Shown piece after piece: positions 10,138-17,777 of a DNA stretch of 64,000 nt. The notes beneath the pieces are model-generated. The model was not told the origin of the DNA. It saw nothing but the letters and a program-made list of their open reading frames with translations, and searched no databases. Within the stretch, counting starts at the first letter, position 1. Each line of letters begins with the position of its first letter. The position numbers and the translations under genes were made by a program. Source of the DNA: Flavobacteriales bacterium (lineage in GTDB: Bacteria; Bacteroidota; Bacteroidia; Flavobacteriales_F; PHOS-HE28); assembly GCA_016710965.1 (NCBI GenBank), contig JADJTW010000002.1, positions 124,001-188,000 of the forward strand, read 5' to 3'.

Positions 10138-10145
10138 CGAAGATA
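10138..10145 (-). promoter_or_regulatory. Candidate -7 box of the tandem-domain gene
   Basis: TATCTTCG on the minus strand matches TAnnTT[T/C]G and lies 16 nt upstream of the ATG at 10121. Confidence 0.45.
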
Positions 10146-10198
10146 GAAGGAGGTTTGAAACGACCTGGGCAGATGGCTCAACCTAGTCCGGCGAGGCC

Positions 10199-10206
10199 GA
10201 TCTTCG
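10199..10206 (+). promoter_or_regulatory. -7-like box of paaH, leaderless geometry
   Basis: GATCTTCG, then TCCC, then the ATG at 10211. Same 4-nt spacing as for paaG and paaI. Confidence 0.4.
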
Positions 10207-10210
10207 TCCC

Positions 10211-11377
10211 ATGGACAAGTCGATTAAAGTCGCCGTCATCGGTGCGGGCACCATGGGCACCGGCATTGCACAGCTCGCCGCGCAAGCGGGTCACGCGGTG
10301 AAGCTCTTCGATGCGTGCGCCGATGCAGTGCCAAAGGCCCTTGGTGGTCTCGAGAAGACCTTCGGTAAGCTCGTTGAGAAAGGGAAGTTGACCACCGATG
10401 CAGCCAGAACGATCCTCGGTCGCTTGGTCCCCTCCGCCGACCTAAAGGACCTAGCAGGAAGCGACTTGGTCATCGAAGCCATTGTCGAAGACCTTCCCGT
10501 GAAGAAGAAGCTATTCGCTGATCTGGAAGCGCTACTGCCGAAGGACGCATTGCTCGCCACGAACACCTCCTCCCTTTCGGTGACCGCGATCGCTGGCGCT
10601 TGCGCACGACCAGAACGCGTCATCGGCCTTCACTTCTTCAACCCCGCTCCGCTTCTTCCGCTGGTGGAGGTGGTGCCCGGCATCGTTACCGATGCCAGCG
10701 TCGCTGCCGATAGCATGGAATTGATGCGAACGTGGGGCAAGACCCCGGTGATCTGCAAGGACACCCCGGGATTCATCGTGAACCGTGTTGCCAGGCCGTT
10801 CTATGGCGAAGCGATCCGCATCTACGAGGAGGGTCTTGCGGACATGGTCACCATCGACCACGCCATGAAGAGCATTGGCGGATTCAAGATGGGGCCCTTC
10901 GAGCTGATGGACCTTATCGGGAACGACATCAACTTCGCGGTGACCAAAAGCGTATTCGAGGCCTTCTTCTTCGATCCACGTTACCGCCCAAGCATTACGC
11001 AACAACGACAGGTTGAAAGCGGCAGGCTCGGCCGGAAATCAGGTCGTGGCTATTTCGACTATGCCGAGGGCGCCGTTGCCGCCAGTCCATCGGCCGATCA
11101 GGAGCTGCTTCGGGATATTCTCTCACGGATCCTCGTCATGCTCATCAATGAGGCGGTTGAGGCTCTCCACCTCGGCATCGCCAGTCGTGATGATCTGGAC
11201 CTCGCCATGACCAAGGGGGTCAACTATCCCAAGGGCCTTCTCAAATGGGCCGACGAGAAAGGCTTGGATCTGTGCCTCGCCACCCTGGATGGCTTGCAGG
11301 CCGAATACGGTGAAGACCGCTACAGGCCCTCGCCCCTGCTCCGCCGCATGGTACGGGAGCGCCGGACCTTCTATTGA
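10211..11377 (+). CDS. paaH: 3-hydroxyacyl-CoA dehydrogenase, PaaH-like
   Basis: NAD-dependent oxidation of a 3-hydroxyacyl-CoA, in the phenylacetate pathway 3-hydroxyadipyl-CoA. The 388-residue product begins with a Rossmann motif, VIGAGTMGTGIAQLAAQAG (about residues 8-27), followed by VIEAIVEDLPVKK, NTSSLSVTAIA, the catalytic His region GLHFFNPAPLLPLVEVV, and KDTPGFIVNRVARPFYGEA, which opens the first C-terminal domain. A second C-terminal domain follows (NEAVEALHLGIASRDDLDLAM, YPKGLLKWADEKG). The size fits the single-function PaaH type rather than the fused FadB type. Its neighbours paaG, paaI and paaJ support the assignment. Confidence 0.88.
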   Translation: MDKSIKVAVIGAGTMGTGIAQLAAQAGHAVKLFDACADAVPKALGGLEKTFGKLVEKGKLTTDAARTILGRLVPSADLKDLAGSDLVIEAIVEDLPVKKKLFADLEALLPKDALLATNTSSLSVTAIAGACARPERVIGLHFFNPAPLLPLVEVVPGIVTDASVAADSMELMRTWGKTPVICKDTPGFIVNRVARPFYGEAIRIYEEGLADMVTIDHAMKSIGGFKMGPFELMDLIGNDINFAVTKSVFEAFFFDPRYRPSITQQRQVESGRLGRKSGRGYFDYAEGAVAASPSADQELLRDILSRILVMLINEAVEALHLGIASRDDLDLAMTKGVNYPKGLLKWADEKGLDLCLATLDGLQAEYGEDRYRPSPLLRRMVRERRTFY

Positions 11378-11478
11378 GAACCGACCCGCACGGACTTATT
11401 CGAGGTGAATTTTCGTGGATTTATTCTCCTAGGTGAATAATTGCCTTCCTTTGCACCCTCAATCCAACCCCGAAAACA

Positions 11479-12141
11479 ATGAAGTCAGCAGTTCTCTCTA
11501 TCGCAGCTCTCGCCACCATTCTGGTCGCATGCGGTCCGTCCGAAGCCGAGCAGCAAGCCGCTCGCGAACAAGCCATCGCCGACAGCATCCAGACAGCAGC
11601 GAGCGCCGAGCACAACTACGTTGCAGATGTTGCCGCCAGTTCCATCAAGTGGCAGGGCAACGTTACGGGTGCCAAGGTGTACAGCCACTTCGGCACCATT
11701 GGCCTCGGGAAAGGCTCCTTCACTACCAAAGGCGGTTCGCTCGTGGGTGGCCAGTTCGTGGTCGACATGACCGCCATCACCCCTCTGGACGCCAACTACG
11801 CGCCCGATGGATCGGAGCAAGGCACCAAAGCCAACCTGATTGGCCACTTGGGCACTGCTGATTTCTTCGATACAGCCAACCACCCCAGGGCTACGCTCAC
11901 CATCACCAGCGGCAACGGCAACACCGCAACTGGAGACCTCACCATCCGGGGAAAGACCAACAGCGAGAACATCACGGACATCGTCATCACCGAGAACCCG
12001 GATGGCACCGTGAAAGCATCGGGGAAATTGTCCTTCGATCGCCAGAAGTACGGTGTTGCTTGGGCGCACTTCGTCAAGGACGCGCTCCTTGCCGACAACA
12101 TCGAACTGACCGTTGAACTGACCGGCACGGCTGCGCAGTAA
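11479..12141 (+). CDS. YceI-family lipoprotein
   Basis: YceI proteins are lipocalin-like beta-barrels that bind long isoprenoid-type lipids in the envelope. The 220-residue product begins with a lipoprotein signal whose lipobox ILVAC places the lipidated Cys at about residue 18, then an Ala/Gln/Glu-rich linker. The YceI domain follows from about residue 45 (SSIKWQGNV, GTIGLGKGSFTTKGGSLVGG, FVVDMTAITPLD) to the C-terminal KDALLADNIELTVEL. The leader has two direct GGTGAAT copies (11404 and 11432) and a TTCCTTTG element at 11446-11453. This is the only lipidated one of three YceI proteins in the window; the others (30188, 37491) have plain signal peptides. Confidence 0.88.
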   Translation: MKSAVLSIAALATILVACGPSEAEQQAAREQAIADSIQTAASAEHNYVADVAASSIKWQGNVTGAKVYSHFGTIGLGKGSFTTKGGSLVGGQFVVDMTAITPLDANYAPDGSEQGTKANLIGHLGTADFFDTANHPRATLTITSGNGNTATGDLTIRGKTNSENITDIVITENPDGTVKASGKLSFDRQKYGVAWAHFVKDALLADNIELTVELTGTAAQ

Positions 12142-12160
12142 ACGGATTGGTGAAAGGCGT

Positions 12161-12187
12161 GGAGCGCTCGCTGAAAGGCGGGCGCTT
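12161..12187. terminator. Hairpin between convergent YceI and DUF2461 genes
   Basis: GGAGCGCTCGC pairs with GCGGGCGCTTC (11 bp with two G-U pairs) around a TGAAAG loop. There is no T-run on either side, so termination is plausible but not certain. Confidence 0.4.
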
Positions 12188-12198
12188 CGCGTTGGCGG

Positions 12199-12867
12199 CT
12201 ACTTCATGGCCTTCGCCAACCAAACGTTGAAGGGGCACATGGCCAGCCAGTGGTCCATGAGGACGTCCATCAATTTCGCATCCGACACCAGCTTGGCCGG
12301 CAGTTCGGTGCCAACATAGAACTGCTTGTTGGCGATGAGCGGTTCCTTCGCGGCAGCGGCTTTGAATTCAGGCGGCAGCACTTTGTTCGCTTCGCCTTGC
12401 ACGCTGCCGAAGAGCGTCTTGAACGCCTTGCCTTCGATCAACTTGCGGAAGCCCTTGCCCTCCTTGGCGATGGCTTCGCGAATGGCCTTCAATTGCTCCT
12501 TGTCCGGCTGATAGCAACCACCGTAGAACTTCACCGCTTCGGGGCCCAGCGCGAAATAGATGCCCGGCACCGCGTGGTCCTTGCGGCCTGCCGGCGAAAT
12601 GATCGCCGAGGCCTCCAGCTTGTACGGGGTCTTGTCCTTGCTGAAACGGATGTCCTTGTTGATCCGGAAGATGGTGTCCTTCGGCTCCAGCGCGGCCATG
12701 GCTTTATCGTGCTTCGCGATCCGCGCGATCGCCTCGGCCACGAACGCTTCGAAGGGCTTCTTCACGCTCGTCTCGTAACGCTTGCGGTTCGTATCGAACC
12801 ATTCCTTGTTGTTGTTCTTCGCGAGGTCCTTGAAGAACTGGTTGAAGTCGGCAGTGAACCAGGCCAT
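12199..12867 (-). CDS. DUF2461 domain-containing protein
   Basis: A 222-residue cytoplasmic protein of the DUF2461 family, recognised from the N-terminal FFKDLAKNNNKEWFDTNRKR, then FRINKDIRFSKDKTPYKLEA, GIYFALGPEAVKFYGGCYQP and the C-terminal KQFYVGTELPAKLVSDAKL. Biochemical function is not established. It is divergent from the methyltransferase gene at 12898 across a 30-bp gap, where promoter-like elements on both strands overlap. Confidence 0.85.
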   Translation of the reverse strand: MAWFTADFNQFFKDLAKNNNKEWFDTNRKRYETSVKKPFEAFVAEAIARIAKHDKAMAALEPKDTIFRINKDIRFSKDKTPYKLEASAIISPAGRKDHAVPGIYFALGPEAVKFYGGCYQPDKEQLKAIREAIAKEGKGFRKLIEGKAFKTLFGSVQGEANKVLPPEFKAAAAKEPLIANKQFYVGTELPAKLVSDAKLMDVLMDHWLAMCPFNVWLAKAMK

Positions 12868-12872
12868 GGATG

Positions 12873-12892
12873 CTACTTTGCGGGCAAGTTAG
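12873..12892. promoter_or_regulatory. Overlapping face-to-face -7 elements for DUF2461 and ogt
   Basis: CTACTTTG (12873-12880, plus) points to the methyltransferase gene. CTAACTTG (minus, 12892-12885) points to DUF2461. Each has a mismatch to TAnnTTTG. The two would start transcription within a few bases of each other, running in opposite directions through each other's promoter. Confidence 0.35.
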
Positions 12893-12897
12893 CCGCC

Positions 12898-13422
12898 ATG
12901 CCCAAGCCCAGCGCTGCGCGCGTGACAGCCGGTGACCCGGAGCTCTTCCAACTGTTCCATGCGGTCGTGCTTGATACACCGATCGGCAAATTCTACATCG
13001 AAAGCGATGGGGAGGTGATCACCCGGTCGGGCTTCGATCCAATGAAACTTCGGCATGCGAAACCACCAATGGTCCTGAAGGAAGCCGGCAGGCAAGCCGC
13101 TGCCTATTTCAATGGAAAGCTGAAGAAGTTCGAACTACCGTTGCAGCGCCTGGGCAGTCCGTTCCAGCGACTCGAATGGTCGGTGCTGGAGGACATCCCA
13201 TACGGCGAGGCGCGTACCTACCAGGACCTGGCCCACCGCATCGGCGGCAAGGCGGTAGCGCGCACCGTGGGCAATGCGTGCGCGAGCAATCCGCTGCTCA
13301 TCATAGTACCCTGCCACCGTGTGATGGCGAAGAACGGACTGCTGACCGGATACGCTGGGGGGCTGTGGCGCAAGAAGTGGTTGCTGGAGCACGAAGGCGT
13401 ACTCGCTCAGGAATTATTCTGA
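12898..13422 (+). CDS. ogt: Methylated-DNA--[protein]-cysteine S-methyltransferase
   Basis: Suicide repair enzyme that takes the O6-alkyl group of guanine onto a cysteine. The 174-residue product has a short N-terminal domain (VLDTPIGKFYIESDGEVI) and a C-terminal DNA-binding/methyltransferase domain with YGEARTYQDLAHRIGGKAVARTVGNA and the active-site IVPCHRVM, then GGLWRKKWLLEHEG. The start at 12898 gives a normal length; a longer in-frame extension upstream is only the antisense of DUF2461. The gene symbol is by family; the ada helix-turn-helix domain is absent. Confidence 0.92.
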   Translation: MPKPSAARVTAGDPELFQLFHAVVLDTPIGKFYIESDGEVITRSGFDPMKLRHAKPPMVLKEAGRQAAAYFNGKLKKFELPLQRLGSPFQRLEWSVLEDIPYGEARTYQDLAHRIGGKAVARTVGNACASNPLLIIVPCHRVMAKNGLLTGYAGGLWRKKWLLEHEGVLAQELF

Positions 13423-13435
13423 GGCCGGGCCCTTC

Positions 13436-13443
13436 TACCTTCG
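13436..13443 (+). promoter_or_regulatory. -7 box of paaI, leaderless geometry
   Basis: TACCTTCG, then CCGC, then the ATG at 13448. It would drive paaI-paaJ. Confidence 0.45.
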
Positions 13444-13447
13444 CCGC

Positions 13448-13888
13448 ATGCCCACCTTGGCCGAGCGCGTCGTTTCGCGCATGTACGACAATGACCCCTT
13501 CAGCGTCTGGTTGGGGATCGAGCGGTTGGTGGTTGAAGCCGGCGGATGCGTGCTACGCATGACCGTACGACCTGAAATGCTCAACGGCTTCGCCATCGCG
13601 CATGGTGGCATCACGTATTCCCTCGCCGATAGCTGCCTGGCCTTCGCCAGCAACAGCCATGGCATCCAGAGTGTGAGCGTTGAGACTTCGATCAGCCATA
13701 CCAAAGCGGTGAAGGAAGGCGACGTGCTCACGGCTTCGAGCGAGGAGATGAGCCTTGCGCGAAGCATCGGCGTCTACCACATCACCGTGCGGAACCAGCG
13801 CGAGGAGTTGGTCGCTCTTTTCAAGGGCACTGTGTACCGCACAGGCAAGCCGTGGTTCCCGGAGGAACCGCTTCCTTCGGCCCCATGA
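13448..13888 (+). CDS. paaI: Hotdog-fold acyl-CoA thioesterase, PaaI type
   Basis: PaaI thioesterases hydrolyse aromatic or aberrant CoA thioesters that accumulate in the phenylacetate pathway. The 146-residue hotdog domain shows the signature MLNGFAIAHGGITYSLADSC, with the HGG and downstream Asp of the active site, and the beta-strand QSVSVETSISHTKAVKEGDV. The stop overlaps the paaJ start as ATGA, so the two are translationally coupled. This coupling is the strongest evidence that the scattered paa-like genes here act together. Confidence 0.88.
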   Translation: MPTLAERVVSRMYDNDPFSVWLGIERLVVEAGGCVLRMTVRPEMLNGFAIAHGGITYSLADSCLAFASNSHGIQSVSVETSISHTKAVKEGDVLTASSEEMSLARSIGVYHITVRNQREELVALFKGTVYRTGKPWFPEEPLPSAP

Positions 13889-15090
13889 AAGACGCCTTCA
13901 TTGTCGATGCTGTCCGAACTCCCATCGGCTCCTTCGGCGGAAGCCTTGCCCCGGTGCGCGCGGACGACCTGGCAGCGCATGTGATCCGCGAACTGTTGAA
14001 GCGCAACCCCGGCCTAGATGCATCGGCGGTGGATGATGTGATCCTGGGCTGCGCCAATCAGGCCGGCGAGGACAATCGCAATGTGGCGCGGATGGCGTTG
14101 CTCCTGGCGGATGTGCCGGTGAAGGTCCCTGGTGAAACGGTCAATCGCCTTTGCGCCAGCGGCATGAGCGCGGTGGTGGGCGCTGCACGGGCGATCGCTG
14201 CCAACAACGGCGACCTTTTCATTGCTGGTGGCGTGGAGCACATGACGCGCGGCCCATGGGTCATCAGTAAGACCAGTACACCGTACGGCCGCGATGCGCA
14301 GATGTTCGACAGCAGCTTCGGCTGGCGCTTCATCAACCCGGCCATGCGGGAGAAGTACGGCGTGGACGCAATGGGCGAAACAGCGGAGAACCTGCTGGAT
14401 TCAAGCCCCATAAGCCGGGAGGACCAGGACCGCTTTGCTCTTTGGAGCCAACAGAAGGCGGCAAGTGCCCAGGCGGGCGGCAGGTTTGCGAAGGAGATCG
14501 CGCCTGTGCCCATTCAGCAGCGGAAAGGCGATCCCATCCTGTTCGCGTCCGATGAATTCGCAAAGCCCAAGACCACCTTGGAAGCGCTCTCAGCGCTGAA
14601 GCCCGCCTTCCGTAAGAATGGAACTGTTACCGCCGGGAACGCGAGCGGATTGAACGATGGCGCAGCGGCTGTGCTGGTGGCGAGCGATACCGGACTGAAG
14701 GCGCACGGCTTGAAGCCTCTGGCACGCATCGTTTCGAGCGCGGTGGTCGGAGTGGAGCCTCGCGTCATGGGCATTGGCCCGGTGAACGCAACATTGCTCG
14801 CCTTGAAGCGGGCCAGCCTTTCCTTGGAGCAGATGGATATCATCGAGTTGAACGAGGCGTTCGCAGCTCAGGTGCTTAGCTGCACTCGAAGCCTTGGCCT
14901 TGCAGACAACGATCTGAGGATCAACCCGAATGGTGGCGCCATTGCCTTGGGACACCCCTTGGGAATGAGCGGCGCCCGCCTGTTGCAGACAGCGAGCTTG
15001 GAATTGCAAGCTACGGACAAGCGTTATGCCCTGTGTACCATGTGCATAGGGGTGGGCCAGGGCTACGCAACGGTGATCGAGCGCTGTTGA
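13885..15090 (+). CDS. paaJ: Acetyl-CoA C-acyltransferase, PaaJ/PcaF-like thiolase
   Basis: Thiolase that cleaves 3-oxoadipyl-CoA (and the 5,6-dehydro-suberyl analogue) to succinyl-CoA and acetyl-CoA. The 401-residue product begins MKDAFIVDAVRTPIGSFGG. The nucleophilic Cys is at residue 90 in VNRLCASGMSA, the His is in NGGAIALGHPLGMSGARL, and the second Cys is in CTMCIGVGQG. The start at 13885 (overlapping the paaI stop) gives the standard N-terminus. The segment GGVEHMTRGPWV and overall length match the PaaJ/PcaF group better than generic FadA. Confidence 0.9.
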   Translation: MKDAFIVDAVRTPIGSFGGSLAPVRADDLAAHVIRELLKRNPGLDASAVDDVILGCANQAGEDNRNVARMALLLADVPVKVPGETVNRLCASGMSAVVGAARAIAANNGDLFIAGGVEHMTRGPWVISKTSTPYGRDAQMFDSSFGWRFINPAMREKYGVDAMGETAENLLDSSPISREDQDRFALWSQQKAASAQAGGRFAKEIAPVPIQQRKGDPILFASDEFAKPKTTLEALSALKPAFRKNGTVTAGNASGLNDGAAAVLVASDTGLKAHGLKPLARIVSSAVVGVEPRVMGIGPVNATLLALKRASLSLEQMDIIELNEAFAAQVLSCTRSLGLADNDLRINPNGGAIALGHPLGMSGARLLQTASLELQATDKRYALCTMCIGVGQGYATVIERC

Positions 15091-15158
15091 CAACGGCTTC
15101 ACCTTGGCCTAACCATGGAGCGGAGCCGTATTAGTTTGGCCGCCCATTTCCAGCATCC

Positions 15159-15764
15159 ATGCTCCCCCAGGAACAGATCAACCTTTACATCAGCGAGCAA
15201 CCCGAATGGCAACGCAAGGTGCTGGTCCGGTTGCGCCAGTTGATCCACTCAGTGGATGAGACCATCGAAGAGCATTGGCGTTGGAACGCACCGCACTTCG
15301 ATCACGATGGCATCATGATCGGCATGCACGGCTTCAAGACGTTCGTAAGCGTGTGGTTCCACAAGGGAGCGCTCATCAAGGATACCCATAAGCTCTTCGA
15401 CAAGCCGGAGAAGGACGCCGACAAGGGCATACGCAAGTACAAGCTGGAGGAAGGCGATACCATTGACGAGAAGGCGTTCGTTGACCTGGTGAAGCAAGCC
15501 GTGAAGGTGAACCTGAGTGGCGCCAAGCTCACCGACGCCAAGCCCGCGCGCAAAGCACTGGTAGTGCCGCCCGAATTGGAAGGCGTGTTACAGAAGGACG
15601 AGCAGGCGTGGGAGCATTGGGAGAAGTTCAACTACTCCCACAAAAAGGAATACGTGGAGTGGATCACCGATGCCAAGCAGGACGAGACACGCAAGCGGCG
15701 AATTGCCCAGGCGCTGGAGATGATCCGCGAAGGTGTTGGCAAGGAAGACAAGCACCGCGTGTGA
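15159..15764 (+). CDS. DUF1801/YdeI-OmpD-associated protein
   Basis: A 201-residue cytoplasmic protein in two parts. Residues about 1-125 form a DUF1801 (YdhG-like, frataxin-fold) domain with RLRQLIHSVDETIEEHWRWN and MIGMHGFKTFVSVWFHKGA. Residues about 130-195 form a YdeI/OmpD-associated helical tail (WEHWEKFNYSHKKEYVEWI, KQDETRKRRIAQALEMI). The role is not known in detail; such proteins have been linked to peptide or stress protection. A TTAGTTTG element lies just upstream, and a strong terminator follows 20 bp after the stop. Confidence 0.82.
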   Translation: MLPQEQINLYISEQPEWQRKVLVRLRQLIHSVDETIEEHWRWNAPHFDHDGIMIGMHGFKTFVSVWFHKGALIKDTHKLFDKPEKDADKGIRKYKLEEGDTIDEKAFVDLVKQAVKVNLSGAKLTDAKPARKALVVPPELEGVLQKDEQAWEHWEKFNYSHKKEYVEWITDAKQDETRKRRIAQALEMIREGVGKEDKHRV

Positions 15765-15783
15765 TCCGCAGCCGACAACAACG

Positions 15784-15810
15784 AAAAAGCCCCCGATGTC
15801 GGGGGCTTTT
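15784..15810. terminator. Bidirectional rho-independent terminator
   Basis: AAAAGCCCCCGA and TCGGGGGCTTTT are perfectly complementary (12 bp) around a TG loop, with A-runs on one side and T-runs on the other. It serves the convergent YdeI-like gene and L31. Confidence 0.9.
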
Positions 15811-15827
15811 CAATTCGGGGGTGAAGC

Positions 15828-16112
15828 TTATTCGGCTGCGGGAGCAGAGGCATCCCGTTTCTCGGTGTGCTTGGCGAAGCGCTTGTTGAACTTGTCCACG
15901 CGACCGGCGGTATCCACCAGCATCATCTTGCCGGTGTAGAACGGGTGCGAGGTGTGGCTGATATCGAGCTTGACCAGCGGGTATTCGTTCCCGTCCTCCC
16001 ACTTCACGGTATCCTTGGTGGCGGTGCAGCTCTTGCCAACGAACATGTAGTCGTTGCTCATGTCCTTGAAGACCACGAGGCGGTAGTTGTTGGGGTGGAT
16101 GTCCTTTTTCAT
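15828..16112 (-). CDS. rpmE2: 50S ribosomal protein L31, type B
   Basis: The 94-residue product starts MKKDIHPNNYRLVVFKDMSN and contains HPFYTGKMMLVDTAGRVDKFNKRF, the L31 core. The zinc-binding CxxC pairs of type A L31 are absent, which defines type B. The Ala/Glu C-terminal tail is typical of Bacteroidota. It is monocistronic, with a strong promoter about 60 nt upstream and a perfect terminator downstream. Confidence 0.96.
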   Translation of the reverse strand: MKKDIHPNNYRLVVFKDMSNDYMFVGKSCTATKDTVKWEDGNEYPLVKLDISHTSHPFYTGKMMLVDTAGRVDKFNKRFAKHTEKRDASAPAAE

Positions 16113-16171
16113 GGCAGTCGGGGGGAATTGCCGTCAGGGCAAGGCCCTGGACGATTTTGTTGTTGGGGCGG

Positions 16172-16201
16172 CAAATGTAGGAGCCTTTTCCGTGTGGACA
16201 A
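16172..16201 (-). promoter_or_regulatory. Promoter of the L31 gene (-33 TTG, -7 TACATTTG)
   Basis: On the minus strand TTG (16201-16199) is followed by 19 nt and then TACATTTG (16179-16172), a full match to the Bacteroidota primary-sigma promoter. The leader is about 55 nt. Confidence 0.7.
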
Positions 16202-16270
16202 GGCGCGGAGGACAGGGCAATGATCGGCAGTTGGGTGCGTAAATGCTGTCGGTCGTCATCTTTGCCACCC

Positions 16271-17776
16271 TTGATACAAGCCCGCAACCTCCTCCTTCTG
16301 GCCATAACGGCCATTCTCCTTGCCGCCTGCCGCAAGGACCAGCTCTTCACGGACGACCCCGGGGCCACCCTCAGCTTCAGTCAGGAAGAGGTGCTGTTCG
16401 ATACCATTTTCACCACGGTTCCCTTTTCGGTCACGAAACGCTTCCGGGTCACCAACCCCAGCACCCAGGCCGTTCGGGTGGATATTGCCCTTGAAGGCGG
16501 CAGCCCCTCCCCTTTCCGCATCAATGTGGATGGCGCTCCAGGCATCTCTTTCGCCGACATCGAGATCCTTGGCGGCGACAGCATATATGTATTCGTGGAA
16601 GCCTCGCTGGACCAGACCGGGCAGAACACCCCGCTCATCCATGAGGACCACGTGCTCTTCCTCACCAACGGCAATGAGCAGCGTGTGAAGCTGATCGCTT
16701 GGGGCCAGGATGCCCACTTCTTCTACCCGGATCATTTCGTACAAGGCTTTCCCGACTACAGCATCATCGCCGGCGAGGATGACAATGGCGACACCATCTG
16801 CGAGATCGTGAACTGGCCCAACGACAAGCCGTATGTGATCTATGGCTATGCAGTGGTCGACTCGTGCAGTAAGCTCACCATCGATGCTGGCGCGCGTGTT
16901 TATGTGCATGGCAGCGGCGGGCTCTGGATCTACCGATGGGGACAGATCGAAGCGAACGGTACTTCTCAGCAACCCATCACCTTCCAAAGCGACCGACGCG
17001 AACCTGACTACGCCGACTTGCCCGGCCAATGGGACCGCATCTGGATCAACGATGGACCTTCAGGGCAGGACAATCTGCTGAAGAACGTGGTGATCCGCAA
17101 CGCGCTCGTGGGCATACAGTGCGAGAACTTCCCGCTATTCCCCAACGCTGCCACCAGCGAGGCTCGACTGGTCCTGGACAATGTGGAGATCCACAACTGC
17201 AGCGTTGCGGGTATCCTCAGCCGCAACTATTCGATCAAGAGCACCGACCTGCTCGTTGGCGACTGCGGCCAGCATAGCGTGGCCCTCACCGGCAACGGCC
17301 GCTACGCATTCGACCATACCACCATTGCCAACCTGTGGCCTTGGTCGATGCGCAATACACCTGCCTTCGTCATGACCAACACGTACACTGGCATAGACAA
17401 CACGACACAGGTAAGGGCGATCACAGGCTCGGTGTTCGAGAACAGCATCATTCATGGTTCGAATACCAACGAATTCCTGATCGAGCTCAACAGCCTGAGC
17501 CTGCCAACGGCCGATGACCTCAAATTCAACAACATCCTTCTGCGCACCGATCAAAGCACGAATGGCATCTATTTCCCGAACCAGAGCGTGATCTACCGGA
17601 ACCAGAATCCTGGATTCGCTGATCAAAGCGGCCGGGACTTCCGCCTCACAGTGAATGCCTATTCCAGGGACCGAGCGACTGCGGTGAGCCTGAATGTGGA
17701 CGCGTTGGAAGACCTGGAAGGCAATCCCCGATTCGGAGGGACAACGGACCTCGGCTGCTACGAATACACCGAGTGA
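16271..17776 (+). CDS. Right-handed beta-helix lipoprotein
   Basis: The product (501 residues) begins with a lipoprotein signal ending ILLAAC, so it is lipidated and probably surface or periplasm facing. An N-terminal Ig-like region (FSQEEVLFDTIFTT, SVTKRFRVTNPSTQAVRV) is followed by a long parallel beta-helix with repeated NV-I-N turns (LKNVVIRNALVGIQ, VLDNVEIHNCSVAGIL), ending with LEDLEGNPRFGGTTDLGCYE, a choice-of-anchor-type closing motif. The TTG at 16271 is preferred as start: it gives a normal 20-residue signal peptide and lies 6 nt after a CATCTTTG box (16257-16264). An ATG at 16220 is the alternative. Such proteins are common in Flavobacteriales; substrate unknown. Confidence 0.8.
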   Translation: MIQARNLLLLAITAILLAACRKDQLFTDDPGATLSFSQEEVLFDTIFTTVPFSVTKRFRVTNPSTQAVRVDIALEGGSPSPFRINVDGAPGISFADIEILGGDSIYVFVEASLDQTGQNTPLIHEDHVLFLTNGNEQRVKLIAWGQDAHFFYPDHFVQGFPDYSIIAGEDDNGDTICEIVNWPNDKPYVIYGYAVVDSCSKLTIDAGARVYVHGSGGLWIYRWGQIEANGTSQQPITFQSDRREPDYADLPGQWDRIWINDGPSGQDNLLKNVVIRNALVGIQCENFPLFPNAATSEARLVLDNVEIHNCSVAGILSRNYSIKSTDLLVGDCGQHSVALTGNGRYAFDHTTIANLWPWSMRNTPAFVMTNTYTGIDNTTQVRAITGSVFENSIIHGSNTNEFLIELNSLSLPTADDLKFNNILLRTDQSTNGIYFPNQSVIYRNQNPGFADQSGRDFRLTVNAYSRDRATAVSLNVDALEDLEGNPRFGGTTDLGCYEYTE

Positions 17777-17777
17777 T

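Noticed and set aside
12250..12897. N-terminal extension of the methyltransferase ORF
   Set aside because: It is the antisense of DUF2461; the ATG at 12898 gives the normal protein length.
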